Positions 26,101 to 33,721 of a DNA stretch of 64,000 bases are shown piece by piece. Origin of the DNA: Oceaniferula marina. Its GTDB lineage: Bacteria; Verrucomicrobiota; Verrucomicrobiia; Verrucomicrobiales; Akkermansiaceae. The translations under genes were made by a program, and so were the position numbers. The notes under the pieces were generated by a model that saw only the letters and a list, made by a program, of their open reading frames with translations, made no database searches and was not told where the DNA came from. Where the stretch lies: NCBI RefSeq assembly GCF_013391475.1, contig NZ_JACBAZ010000001.1, positions 1,135,925-1,199,924 of the forward strand. The letters are read 5' to 3'. The first letter of the stretch is position 1. Every line of letters begins with the position of its first letter.

Positions 26101-27870
26101 CTCGGACTTTACAACGACGACACCCCGGAAGACTCACGCCCGGCCGCCCTGCGCAACCACCTGATGGTACGCCGGAACTACGAAGCCCTGGTCTCCGGAG
26201 ACGGTGCCTGCGCTGGTTGTGGTGAAAAATCCATCCTGCGTGCGATCGCCTCGGTCACCGAGGCCTACATGCGCCCGATCTACCACAAAAAAGCGGACCG
26301 ACTGATTCAGAAAGCCGACCAGATTGAAGCCACCGGGGCCGAGCTCCTGGAGCAACTCAAATCTCGGTCAGAAGAAGAATACCTTTTATTCAAACGCGCC
26401 GTTGCCCACGTCATCATGGGTCTCGGTGGTGAAAACGACGCCGATACCGACCTGCGCCTGAAACAGAATGGCATCATCACCGATGAGGACATCATTTCAG
26501 CTCTGGTTTCCATCATGCGAGTGGACGCTTACAATCACAACTCCCTCCAAAGTGTCGATGGCCGACTCGCCAACGGTATGTCCGTCATGCTCATGGGGGC
26601 CAACACCGGCTGCAACACCGTTTACGGATCCACACCACCATCCAACCCGCACCCCTATCCCTGGATGAACTCCTTGTTCCAGGATGGAGCCACCATTTCC
26701 TGGCTCATGGGAGAATCCCTGATCCTGCGCCATAGCCGCCGTTCCGTCGCACCGGAACGACTTGCAAGCAAACTGGTGCAACTTGCCGACAATCCCGACG
26801 CCACCGTCATGAACGAGCAAGGTTATTTCGACGTCACCCACCTGAGTGACTTGCAAATGACAGATTTGGAACTGCGCGAACTGCCGAAAGTCTGGTGCGT
26901 AGGGGGAGATGGTGCGCTCGGCGACATCGGATTCCAGAACCTCTCAAAAGCCGTGCTTCAAGGGCGACCAAACATCAAGTTCCTGATGCTCGACACCCAG
27001 GTCTACTCCAACACCGGTGGCCAAAACTCCGATTCATCCTTCATGCCCGGAGGCTACGACATGAACCAATTTGGTGAAGGCACCCAAGGGAAAATGACCG
27101 AACGCAAATCAGTCGCTGACACCTTGACCGCCGGCCACGGCTCCCCGTACGTCGCTCAAATCTCCATCGCCAATGCAGCCAAACTCTACCAAAGCCTGTT
27201 CGAAGGTCTGGAATACCGAGGGGCCGCATTCTACCAGTGCTTCACCACCTGCCAACCCGAACACGGGGTCGGAGACGACGCCTCCGCCATCCAGGCCAAG
27301 CTTTCACGGGACTCACGCGCCATGCCCGAGTTCATCTTCAACTCCTCACTTGGAGAGACCGCGCAAGAATGTTTCGACATCAAAGGCAACCCGAATAACA
27401 CCCGCGACTGGCAACAGGTTCGCTCAAAACTCGAGAAAGGCCTCACCTATGCATTCACGACGGCTCACTGGGCGATGACCGAGGCCCGCTTCCGTCAACA
27501 CCGGAAGGCAATTTCGGAAGAAGAAGCCGCCAAGCTCATTCCTCTGGAAAACATCCTGCCTCTGATCACTCAGCTGGACGTCACCCACCGACACTTCGCC
27601 AACCCAGAATCTCCTGCCTACGTGCCCGATTTCGAAGTCATGATCCGCACCGAGTTTAACGGCAAGGTTCAGCACTTCTCCATCAGCCGCCAACTCGTCC
27701 TCTTCTGTGTCGAGCGCCGAAAATCCTGGCGAATGATCCAATCGCGTGCCGGCATCGACAACCCCGACTACCAAAACCAGCGTGCGATTCTAGCAAAACT
27801 CGAGGCCGGCGAACTCTCCCGTGAAGAGATCCTCCTCAAAGGGGCTGAAATCCTGACATCCGATTCATAG
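23128..27870 (+). CDS. nifJ: Long-form pyruvate(2-oxoacid):ferredoxin oxidoreductase
   Basis: A 1580-residue one-chain enzyme against the usual 1170-1230. In order: a pyrimidine-binding domain (GIFYPITPST near 46-55), the domain II region, a gamma domain (FHSIGGWGMITTGKNLGNI), and a ferredoxin domain. That domain has CxxCxxCxxxCP at 814-824 and CxxCxxCxxxC at 946-956. A TPP domain follows, with CAGC at 1028-1031 and GDGALGDIGFQN from 1260. The second cluster motif lacks the usual proline (CGHG). Extra sequence sits between the two cluster motifs (about 132 residues apart rather than about 56) and between the CxxC and GDG (about 80 more). The enzyme would convert a 2-oxoacid plus CoA to acyl-CoA, CO2 and reduced ferredoxin. 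Whether pyruvate is the substrate cannot be read from the sequence. Confidence 0.92.
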   Translation: MSDHSQEPAASINSEDNEPQHTAHKYPGIPITCNGNQLVATHVEARITDGGIFYPITPSTEGGELYQQSWAQGDLNVFGQQKIAVETEGEHSAQGGATAFAITGRRTVNFTSGQGILYAMEQYHHAPGKLSTMVLEIGARALTKHALNVHCGHDDIYSALDTGWTMLCAKDAQQAADQALILRKVNELSLNPGMNIQDGMLTTHAERVFRKPEAELLREFLGAPDDIIDCPTDAQKELFGATRRRVPKMMDLCSPVLVGPVQNQEHHMNGVVGRRNHFNEPILGMLEDAYQEFAELTGREYGLLTEYKTDDADTVFISIGCAAENIEAACDYIRDTRGEKVGSIHFNVLRPFPEAVLIEAIRGKKTLIILERTDEGLSGDNPLSRDIRAAIGKSRDARQWAGNIPALAPEETPRLFRGVYGIGSRDFRPEHVLGAYEFSQNKIARKDGSKASDGKTFFTLGVDHVYSVISDDTPSLLPEKSIAVRFHSIGGWGMITTGKNLGNILGEFGSMLAERNPEYDAETGQLLPKLHIAANPKYGSEKKGAPTNYFLVVAPERVRVNCELNHVDVVLCCDPKAFTHSNPLAGINPGGCLVWESHQDPKSAWESIPQQHRQFIRDNNIRIFILPGFDIAKKATHREDLQMRMQGNSFLGAFFKVSPFLSDNDISEEAFLEIVRKQYVKKFGRFGDAVVESNMTVMREGAARVQEIPYGELDAPDTSSLRLPPLAPTHAPEPVLPTISCTGMECYIPQPEDQRPRSPIQMQSKFDGEFRAGLGYHQPASALASVGVMAAATAATTSKYVARRMTPKFIPENCTQCMDCITACPDTALPNTAQEIGTVLRTAAKAYVTDPDQSKALMHHLPEVEAKARKRMADAIAAKESTPFKDIIKDEVIALNGSVSEKAKDEFFAILDVVPIAYTKVAAIFRGKEKKTGDGGLFSIFVADLCKGCGECVEQCGHGALEMIEDTPELNQKLASAQLFSRMLPDTPQKYLGLYNDDTPEDSRPAALRNHLMVRRNYEALVSGDGACAGCGEKSILRAIASVTEAYMRPIYHKKADRLIQKADQIEATGAELLEQLKSRSEEEYLLFKRAVAHVIMGLGGENDADTDLRLKQNGIITDEDIISALVSIMRVDAYNHNSLQSVDGRLANGMSVMLMGANTGCNTVYGSTPPSNPHPYPWMNSLFQDGATISWLMGESLILRHSRRSVAPERLASKLVQLADNPDATVMNEQGYFDVTHLSDLQMTDLELRELPKVWCVGGDGALGDIGFQNLSKAVLQGRPNIKFLMLDTQVYSNTGGQNSDSSFMPGGYDMNQFGEGTQGKMTERKSVADTLTAGHGSPYVAQISIANAAKLYQSLFEGLEYRGAAFYQCFTTCQPEHGVGDDASAIQAKLSRDSRAMPEFIFNSSLGETAQECFDIKGNPNNTRDWQQVRSKLEKGLTYAFTTAHWAMTEARFRQHRKAISEEEAAKLIPLENILPLITQLDVTHRHFANPESPAYVPDFEVMIRTEFNGKVQHFSISRQLVLFCVERRKSWRMIQSRAGIDNPDYQNQRAILAKLEAGELSREEILLKGAEILTSDS

Positions 27871-27918
27871 CCCTACACAAAACACCCACCCTCCAGCGCT
27901 GGAATATTGTATCCTCCA

Positions 27919-27953
27919 TCCCTTGGAGCTGTCACAAAACAGCCTTCAAGGGA
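27919..27953 (+). terminator. Hairpin after the oxidoreductase gene
   Basis: The arms TCCCTTGGAGCTGT and ACAGCCTTCAAGGGA pair around a 6-base loop, with one bulge. They lie 49 bases after the oxidoreductase stop. No T-run follows, so factor-independent termination is uncertain; it may be an mRNA 3' stabiliser. The next gene begins 66 bases downstream. Confidence 0.45.
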
Positions 27954-28018
27954 GGCAAAACTCCTTGACTCAGCAGCTCTCCCTGTCACAAAGATATATC
28001 GTCAACATCAGCATATTC

Positions 28019-29002
28019 ATGTCTCTCCTCAAGTACACCCTCGGTCTTTCCCTCGTCGCCCTGACAACCATCAGCCAGGCCCGTGAAGTCACCGGTATTG
28101 CCGCCAAAGTCAACGGACGCGTGATCACCAAAAACGAGATCAATTACCACCTCACCCCGTACCGCCAACAACTGGATGCCCAAATGCCACGTAAAGGCCC
28201 CCAGTATGAAAAATTCATGGCAGAGGCCACCAAAGACATTCTCGACAGCCTGATCGAGCGGGAGCTGATTCTCTCAGAGTTCCACCACAAAATCAAAGGG
28301 CGCATTCCGGCCCACGCCATTGACGGTGAAATCAAGCGCCAGATCCGAGAACTCTATAACAATAACCACAGTGAGTATGTCAAAGCCCTCAAGGCCTCCG
28401 GCATGACCCCACAACAGCACCGCCGCGAGACCGAGAAAAAACTCATCGTTCAGGCGATGCGCGCCCAGCAGTTTGCCAATGCCGTGCCACCGCTTCCCAG
28501 CGAGATCCAAGCCGAATATAACGAGCACAAAATGAAAATGCGCGACATCACCGGCGATGCTCTGGAAGGACACAAGATCTATATCCCGAAAGCGGACCCC
28601 AATAACCCTCTCGCCACCCCGGAGACTCAATTGGCTCTGGCAGAGGATATTGTCACCAAATTAAAAAAGGGAGACGACTTCGAAGAACTGGCCCGCAAGC
28701 ACTCTGCGGATTCATACGCAGATGCCGGTGGCAAAGTGGAAAAAACTCCTCGGACGGACCTTTCTCCCGCATTTGCAGCCATTCTCATGGAAACGGACAT
28801 CGGCAAGATCCTCGGACCTCTCGAAGATGCTCGAGGGTTCACCATTGTCCGAGTCGATAAAAAATACTACGGCCCGGCCCCCGCACTGAGCAAAGTCAAA
28901 AAGAACATTGAAGCCCGCGTCCGAACCAAAAAGAACAAAGCCAAACAAGACCGCTGGATCAAGCGCCTCAAAGGCAATGCCATGATCGATATCAAAATCT
29001 AA
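28019..29002 (+). CDS. SurA-like periplasmic peptidyl-prolyl isomerase/chaperone
   Basis: I use the ATG at 28019, which gives a clean signal peptide (MSLLKYTLGLSLVALTTISQA). The 327-residue protein has a SurA-N-type chaperone region (GIAAKVNGRVITKNEINYHL; ILDSLIERELILSEF) and one parvulin-like rotamase domain (about residues 185-290, LAEDIVTKLKKGDDFEELAR; HSADSYADAGGKVE). Typical SurA has two rotamase domains, so this is a single-domain relative. The last 40 residues are very basic. It should assist folding of outer-membrane or secreted proteins, of which this window holds many. Confidence 0.88.
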   Translation: MSLLKYTLGLSLVALTTISQAREVTGIAAKVNGRVITKNEINYHLTPYRQQLDAQMPRKGPQYEKFMAEATKDILDSLIERELILSEFHHKIKGRIPAHAIDGEIKRQIRELYNNNHSEYVKALKASGMTPQQHRRETEKKLIVQAMRAQQFANAVPPLPSEIQAEYNEHKMKMRDITGDALEGHKIYIPKADPNNPLATPETQLALAEDIVTKLKKGDDFEELARKHSADSYADAGGKVEKTPRTDLSPAFAAILMETDIGKILGPLEDARGFTIVRVDKKYYGPAPALSKVKKNIEARVRTKKNKAKQDRWIKRLKGNAMIDIKI

Positions 29003-29050
29003 TCTCCCCCCCTAGTCGCTCAGACTTCACTTTTTAACACACAACACACC

Positions 29051-29830
29051 ATGTCTTATCTCGAATCCCTCTTTTCTCTCGAAGGTCAAGTCGCCGTGAT
29101 CATCGGTGGCACCGGTCACCTCTGCGGCAGCATGGGCGTTGCCTTGGCCCGCGCAGGAGCCGAAGTCGTACTCGTTGGCCGCAACCCGGAAAGTGCCATC
29201 GACAAACTGGCCGCCATTGACGAATTTGGCGGAAAATCCTGGTTTTTCCAGGCCGACGTCACCAAGCGGGATGAGCTTCAGAAACTGCTCGACCAAGTGG
29301 TGGCACGCTCAGGCAAGGTCGACATCCTAGTCAATGGTGCCGGAGCCGGCTCCAGCACGCCCTTCCTCAAAATCACCGACGAAGAATACAAACAACTCGT
29401 CGATATTAACTTCTCCAGCGTATTCATGGCCTGCCAAATTTTTGGCGAATACTTCATCCACAGTCTGGAACGCAACAGCATCATCAACGTCGGATCGATG
29501 GCCGGCATGCTACCGGTTTCGGGACTCTACGGATACTCCGCAGCCAAGGCCGCCGTGCACAACCTGACGAAAAACTTGGCCCGCGAATGGGCCGAACACG
29601 ATATTCGCATCAACACTCTGGTTCCCGGTTTCTTCCCCGCTGGACAAGCCACCAAACAGGGTGACGAATCCCGGGCTCTGGAAATCCTCCGCCATACGCC
29701 CATGTCACGCTTTGGCAATGCCGAGGAACTCACCGGAGCCACGCTGCTGCTGGCATCCAACATCATGGGATCGTTCATCACCGGCACCGAAATCGTCGTC
29801 GATGGCGGATTCTCCTCCATGACCATCTAA
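29051..29830 (+). CDS. Short-chain dehydrogenase/reductase
   Basis: A 259-residue classical SDR. The coenzyme-binding motif is GGTGHLCG (residues 19-26), where the usual TGxxxGxG has shifted. The NNAG motif appears as NGAG (95-98). The catalytic Ser149, Tyr162 and Lys166 are all present with normal spacing (GSM, YSAAK). PGF (about 190) and the C-terminal SFITGTEIVVDGG complete the family pattern. The sequence resembles the D-mannonate oxidoreductase-type SDRs, but the substrate cannot be fixed. The start is preceded by AACACACAACACACC with no Shine-Dalgarno. Confidence 0.9.
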   Translation: MSYLESLFSLEGQVAVIIGGTGHLCGSMGVALARAGAEVVLVGRNPESAIDKLAAIDEFGGKSWFFQADVTKRDELQKLLDQVVARSGKVDILVNGAGAGSSTPFLKITDEEYKQLVDINFSSVFMACQIFGEYFIHSLERNSIINVGSMAGMLPVSGLYGYSAAKAAVHNLTKNLAREWAEHDIRINTLVPGFFPAGQATKQGDESRALEILRHTPMSRFGNAEELTGATLLLASNIMGSFITGTEIVVDGGFSSMTI

Positions 29831-29913
29831 ACGACATCCGGGTTCGGAGATCCATTCGCACCACTGAGCGCAAATCGGAATGCGCGTTTCCCTTTTCCTG
29901 TTTCCTCCGGTCA

Positions 29914-31023
29914 TTGATCCTGTACGTCCACATCCCCTTTTGCCATCGCATCTGCCCGTATTGTTCGTTTTATAAACATACTCCGGGCAATACTGACCTG
30001 CGTGCCTTTATCGCCGCCATTACAGACGAGGCCCAGTGGCAGCGACAGTCGCTGGAACAACACAAGGCAACGCTCGGGACCATCACCTCCTTGTATCTCG
30101 GTGGCGGAACACCCTCCATGCTCTCACCCAGACACCTGGATCTGCTGTTTGGCGGGCTCAACGAGGCCTTCGACCTCAGCCAAACCCACATCACTCTGGA
30201 AGCCAACCCGGCCACCTTCAACCACAGCAAGGCCAAACGCTTCAAGGAACTCGGAGTCACACGAACATCACTCGGAATTCAATCGTTTTCCCCCCATGTC
30301 CTACAAACCCTCGGACGCGAACACAGCCCGCAACAAGCTCGGGAATCCGTACACATTCTCCGCGATGCCGGCATGGAGGAAATCAATATCGACCTGATGT
30401 TCTCGGTCCCCGGCCAAAGCGAAGAAGATTGGCAGCACTCACTCGACACCGCCATCGGCCTCGAGCCGGATCACATTTCAGCCTACAACCTCACTTACGA
30501 AGAAGACACTGAGTTCATTCAACGACTCACCCACGGCGAGTTCCGCGATGACGAGGCCACCAATGCCGAATATTACTCTCTGGCCGACCGCTCACTCAGC
30601 GACGCCGGATTCCTTCACTACGAAACCTCCAACTACGCACAGCCCGGTAAAGAATCCCAACACAACCGCTCGTATTGGCTCGGCCACGACTATCTGGGCC
30701 TCGGGCCATCCGCAGTCTCAACCATTCAAGGGCGCCGATGGCAAAACCTGCCCGACACCGCCCGCTACATCCAGAACATCACCAGCGTCGGCCACGCCAT
30801 GGCAGACAGCGAAACCATCGACGAGGAAGCCTACCGGATCGAACGCATCGCCTTGCTGCTTCGCACCCGGGAGGGCGTCCCGGTGAAATATTTACAGCAC
30901 TCACCAGCCGGATCCGTTCAGGAACTACTGGATAACCGGCTGGCGGAAATCGACAACCACCATCTGCGGCTGATCCACGAAGGGCCGATGCTCGTCGACC
31001 CCATCGCAGCCAAACTGATATAG
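29914..31023 (+). CDS. hemW: HemW-type radical SAM heme chaperone
   Basis: A 369-residue radical SAM protein starting at TTG (29914); no ATG lies upstream in frame near the conserved N-terminus ILYVHIPFC. The SAM cluster motif CHRICPYC (Cys10, 14, 17) lacks the fourth cysteine (CxC) of true HemN, which marks HemW. Other family landmarks are LYLGGGTPSML, TLEANPATFN, GIQSFSPHVLQTLGREH and INIDLMFSVPGQ. HemW binds heme and delivers it to respiratory proteins. It heads a run of heme and cytochrome c genes (resB, ccsA, hemE, hemN), which suits a heme-trafficking role. Confidence 0.9.
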   Translation: MILYVHIPFCHRICPYCSFYKHTPGNTDLRAFIAAITDEAQWQRQSLEQHKATLGTITSLYLGGGTPSMLSPRHLDLLFGGLNEAFDLSQTHITLEANPATFNHSKAKRFKELGVTRTSLGIQSFSPHVLQTLGREHSPQQARESVHILRDAGMEEINIDLMFSVPGQSEEDWQHSLDTAIGLEPDHISAYNLTYEEDTEFIQRLTHGEFRDDEATNAEYYSLADRSLSDAGFLHYETSNYAQPGKESQHNRSYWLGHDYLGLGPSAVSTIQGRRWQNLPDTARYIQNITSVGHAMADSETIDEEAYRIERIALLLRTREGVPVKYLQHSPAGSVQELLDNRLAEIDNHHLRLIHEGPMLVDPIAAKLI

Positions 31024-31130
31024 TGACTAAACCCGCTCCCAAGTCTGGCGCCGTGGCAAACTCATGCTATATTCCCCGCGCCAGCGACGTATAGACGTTT
31101 CGACGCTGACACTTCACCCGTTTCTTCCCA

Positions 31131-31159
31131 TTGACAATCAACCACAAACCCGCTTTTAA
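31131..31159 (+). promoter_or_regulatory. Promoter candidate for the TPR gene, near-leaderless
   Basis: TTGACA at 31131-31136 and TTTTAA at 31154-31159 are separated by 17 bases. The ATG of the TPR gene is at 31169, so transcription starting 6-8 bases after the -10 box would give a message with almost no leader. No Shine-Dalgarno is present before the start (CCACGC). Confidence 0.4.
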
Positions 31160-31168
31160 GCTCCACGC

Positions 31169-31870
31169 ATGAGGCTCGCACTCTACTCGATCATCTTTCT
31201 TGGCTCTGTTATTCTCGGCTTGGACCTCATGCAGGAGGTAAAACAAATGCCCGAACCGGAAGAACCCACACCGCATAAGGCCACCAACTCCTCTCCTTCG
31301 GACCAAAACCCGGCAGCATCACCATCGGAGATGCCCGATGGCCACCCCGACTTTAAAGAAGCACTCGGTATCTACACCAAGGCGATCGAGGAAGCTCCTG
31401 ACAAAGCCGACGGATACGCTGACCGGGCCAATGCCTACATCGCCAACCACCAGCCAGCGCTCGCGATCGTCGACTTCGATCAAGCCATCAAGCTTGACCC
31501 CAAGAACACGGACTACCTGCTTCAGCGCGGCTACCTCCTCTTCAATCTCAATCAAAAAGAGAAAGCACTGGCTGACTTTGACAAAGCCATCGGTATCGAT
31601 TCCGCATTAACCAAGGCCTATGTCTACCGGGCCATGGCCAATTTTCTCAGTCAGTCATACCAACCGGCGCTGGATGACTGTTTGAAAATCCTGGAGCAGG
31701 ATCCCAGCTTCACCGATCTGCACCTCACCATCGCCAAATGCTACGATGGCCTGAAGCAAAAAGACAAGGCTCTGGAACATCTGGAACTCTACATCAACTC
31801 AAGCAAAGACGCACAAGGGATCAAAGAGGCCCAAGAGCTCAAACAATCGCTTCAAGCCCCAAGCCCTTGA
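31169..31870 (+). CDS. Anchored TPR protein
   Basis: A 233-residue protein with an N-terminal membrane segment (LALYSIIFLGSVILGLDLM), a Pro/Ser linker to about residue 55, and about four TPR units. Clear repeats are KADGYADRANAYIANHQPALAIVDFDQA, given here by its ends at residues 72-99, the next with DYLLQRGYLLFNLNQKEKAL, then KAYVYRAMANFLSQSYQPAL, and a final one near TIAKCYDGLKQKDKALEHL. TPRs are protein-binding scaffolds. It precedes the lipoprotein and System II cytochrome c genes, so it may serve that assembly. That link is positional only. Confidence 0.85.
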   Translation: MRLALYSIIFLGSVILGLDLMQEVKQMPEPEEPTPHKATNSSPSDQNPAASPSEMPDGHPDFKEALGIYTKAIEEAPDKADGYADRANAYIANHQPALAIVDFDQAIKLDPKNTDYLLQRGYLLFNLNQKEKALADFDKAIGIDSALTKAYVYRAMANFLSQSYQPALDDCLKILEQDPSFTDLHLTIAKCYDGLKQKDKALEHLELYINSSKDAQGIKEAQELKQSLQAPSP

Positions 31871-31972
31871 TTCCCATTCCTTTTGTCTCACCAGTAGCCT
31901 CCCAAGTAGCCTTGCCCTTCAGCCTTGCCCTTCCAGACGCTTCAACCGTCACTCACCTGCCTGACGCATCCC

Positions 31973-32518
31973 ATGAAAGTATCCATTCTCGTATCCACCC
32001 TCGCCCTTTGCGCCCTTAGCTCGTGCCAGAAAAAAGGTGAAGTAAACCATTACCAGGTTGAAAAAACCAAAGCCGCCCCTCACGCCGCAGTGGAAGTCAC
32101 TCAAACCGCCCAAGCACCCTATACTTGGACACTGCCCGCCGGATGGTCTGCGAAACCTGCCAGCGGCATGCGACTCGCCACCATCGTCATTCCGGCCAAT
32201 GGCTCCACGCTTGAAGCATCCGTCACCGAGTTTGGTGGAGACCTCGCTGGCAATATCAACCGCTGGCGTGGACAACTCGGCATGACTCCACTGCCGGAAG
32301 CCGAAGTGATCTCCAGCCTCGAAAAAGTCCAAACCGGGCTCGGTGATGGCTACATTGCCCAATTGGTAAACAAAGACAGCCCGGAAAAGGCGATGCTTGC
32401 TGCAATCATTCCGCGTCCATCCGGCACCTCGGTTTTTGTCAAACTATCTTCCGATGCCGAAACATTGAACCGCATCGCCCCGGCCTTTACCCAGTTCACC
32501 CAATCGATCAGCCAATAA
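31973..32518 (+). CDS. Lipoprotein upstream of resB
   Basis: I start at the ATG at 31973, which gives a lipoprotein signal (MKVSILVSTLALCALSSC, lipobox cysteine at residue 18). The 181-residue product has one compact domain (TLPAGWSAKPASGMRLATI; VTEFGGDLAGNINRWRGQLG; IIPRPSGTSVFVKLSSDAE). This pattern recurs in Verrucomicrobia and Planctomycetes next to cytochrome c maturation genes. I know no biochemical function. It ends 7 bases before resB, so it is surely cotranscribed. Confidence 0.82.
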   Translation: MKVSILVSTLALCALSSCQKKGEVNHYQVEKTKAAPHAAVEVTQTAQAPYTWTLPAGWSAKPASGMRLATIVIPANGSTLEASVTEFGGDLAGNINRWRGQLGMTPLPEAEVISSLEKVQTGLGDGYIAQLVNKDSPEKAMLAAIIPRPSGTSVFVKLSSDAETLNRIAPAFTQFTQSISQ

Positions 32519-32525
32519 CCCGATC

Positions 32526-33719
32526 ATGAACCCTATCGCCAAAACCTTGCGCCCGCTCGCATCGGCCGCCATTTTTTACTACACCACACTCTGGCTGGTC
32601 TCGCTGGTCGTGGTGGGCACGATTGCACAAAAATACTTCGGCCTGCAAGCCAGCCTGGAAAAATACTTTTCCGCCTGGTTCATCCAGCCCATGGAGATGC
32701 CGATCTGGCTTCCCAGTGGACGATTCACCATGGCGCTCATCCTTGTCAACCTGACAGCCAAGATGCTGTTTTCCACCAAATGGAAATGGAAAATGGCAGG
32801 GATCAATATCACCCACCTCGGTGTGATGATTCTCATGATCGGCGGTGTGATGACAGCCTACACGACGATCGAAGGCAACCTCGCCATCCAAGAGGGGAAA
32901 TCATCATCGGTCTTCAAAGACTTCCACCAACTGGAACTTGCCGTCACCGACCACTCGGATCCGGAATTCGACCACGTTACCACCTTCAGTGAAGGCTTCT
33001 TCACCGAAGGCAATACCTTCTCCGACAGCAAGGTGCCCTTCACCTTCAAAGTACAAAAGCACCACAAAAACTGCGAACCCGTTGAACGCACACAGGGTAA
33101 ACAAAGCCCCCGCCTTAAACAACACGCCACCCGCTACCAGTTCGAAGCCCTGCCACCAGATAAACAAGACCAAAACGCAGGAGGTATCGAAGTCGAAATC
33201 ACCGGCGTCCCAGCCGAAGCCGAAGGGATCTACCTCTTCTATTTCGACCCTCGTCGTGGAGGCATCGCAACCACCATCCAAGGCAACGATGGCAAGGACT
33301 ACTCGATCCAACTGCGCCCCCGACAGTATGAACTCCCGTTCAGCGTTCACCTCAAGGACTTTGAAAAACTTGACCATGCCGGAACCATGATGGCCCGAGC
33401 CTACAGTTCAAAGGTCACCGTCACCGATGGAGATTCCAAAGATGACATCAAGATTTACATGAACCACCCGCTTCGGCGCCATGGCTACACGCTCTATCAA
33501 GCGTCATTCATCCAACCTAACCAAAGCGGCATCGAAACCAGTGTCTTCCAAGTGGTCTACAACAAAGGACGATACATGCCCTACATCGCTATTGCCGTCA
33601 TCACCCTCGGCCTGCTCGTCCACCTTTGCATCCAGATACCAAAGCTACTCAGTGCCTCCGCCCAGAAACCAACGATCGGGCCAAAAGAACCGACAAAGCC
33701 GACCGAACATTCCATCTAA
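32526..33719 (+). CDS. resB: ResB/Ccs1-type cytochrome c biogenesis protein
   Basis: A 397-residue membrane protein. Two or three N-terminal helices (ASAAIFYYTTLWLVSLVVVG; MAGINITHLGVMILMIGGVM) are followed by a large periplasmic domain. Near its end is the family motif MNHPLRRHGYTLYQASF, then a last helix (YIAIAVITLGLLVHLCI). ResB and CcsA together form the System II heme lyase that carries heme across the membrane and attaches it to apocytochrome c. Here the two are separate adjacent genes, not fused as CcsBA. The ccsA ATG follows 2 bases after the stop. Confidence 0.9.
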   Translation: MNPIAKTLRPLASAAIFYYTTLWLVSLVVVGTIAQKYFGLQASLEKYFSAWFIQPMEMPIWLPSGRFTMALILVNLTAKMLFSTKWKWKMAGINITHLGVMILMIGGVMTAYTTIEGNLAIQEGKSSSVFKDFHQLELAVTDHSDPEFDHVTTFSEGFFTEGNTFSDSKVPFTFKVQKHHKNCEPVERTQGKQSPRLKQHATRYQFEALPPDKQDQNAGGIEVEITGVPAEAEGIYLFYFDPRRGGIATTIQGNDGKDYSIQLRPRQYELPFSVHLKDFEKLDHAGTMMARAYSSKVTVTDGDSKDDIKIYMNHPLRRHGYTLYQASFIQPNQSGIETSVFQVVYNKGRYMPYIAIAVITLGLLVHLCIQIPKLLSASAQKPTIGPKEPTKPTEHSI

Positions 33720-33721
33720 CC

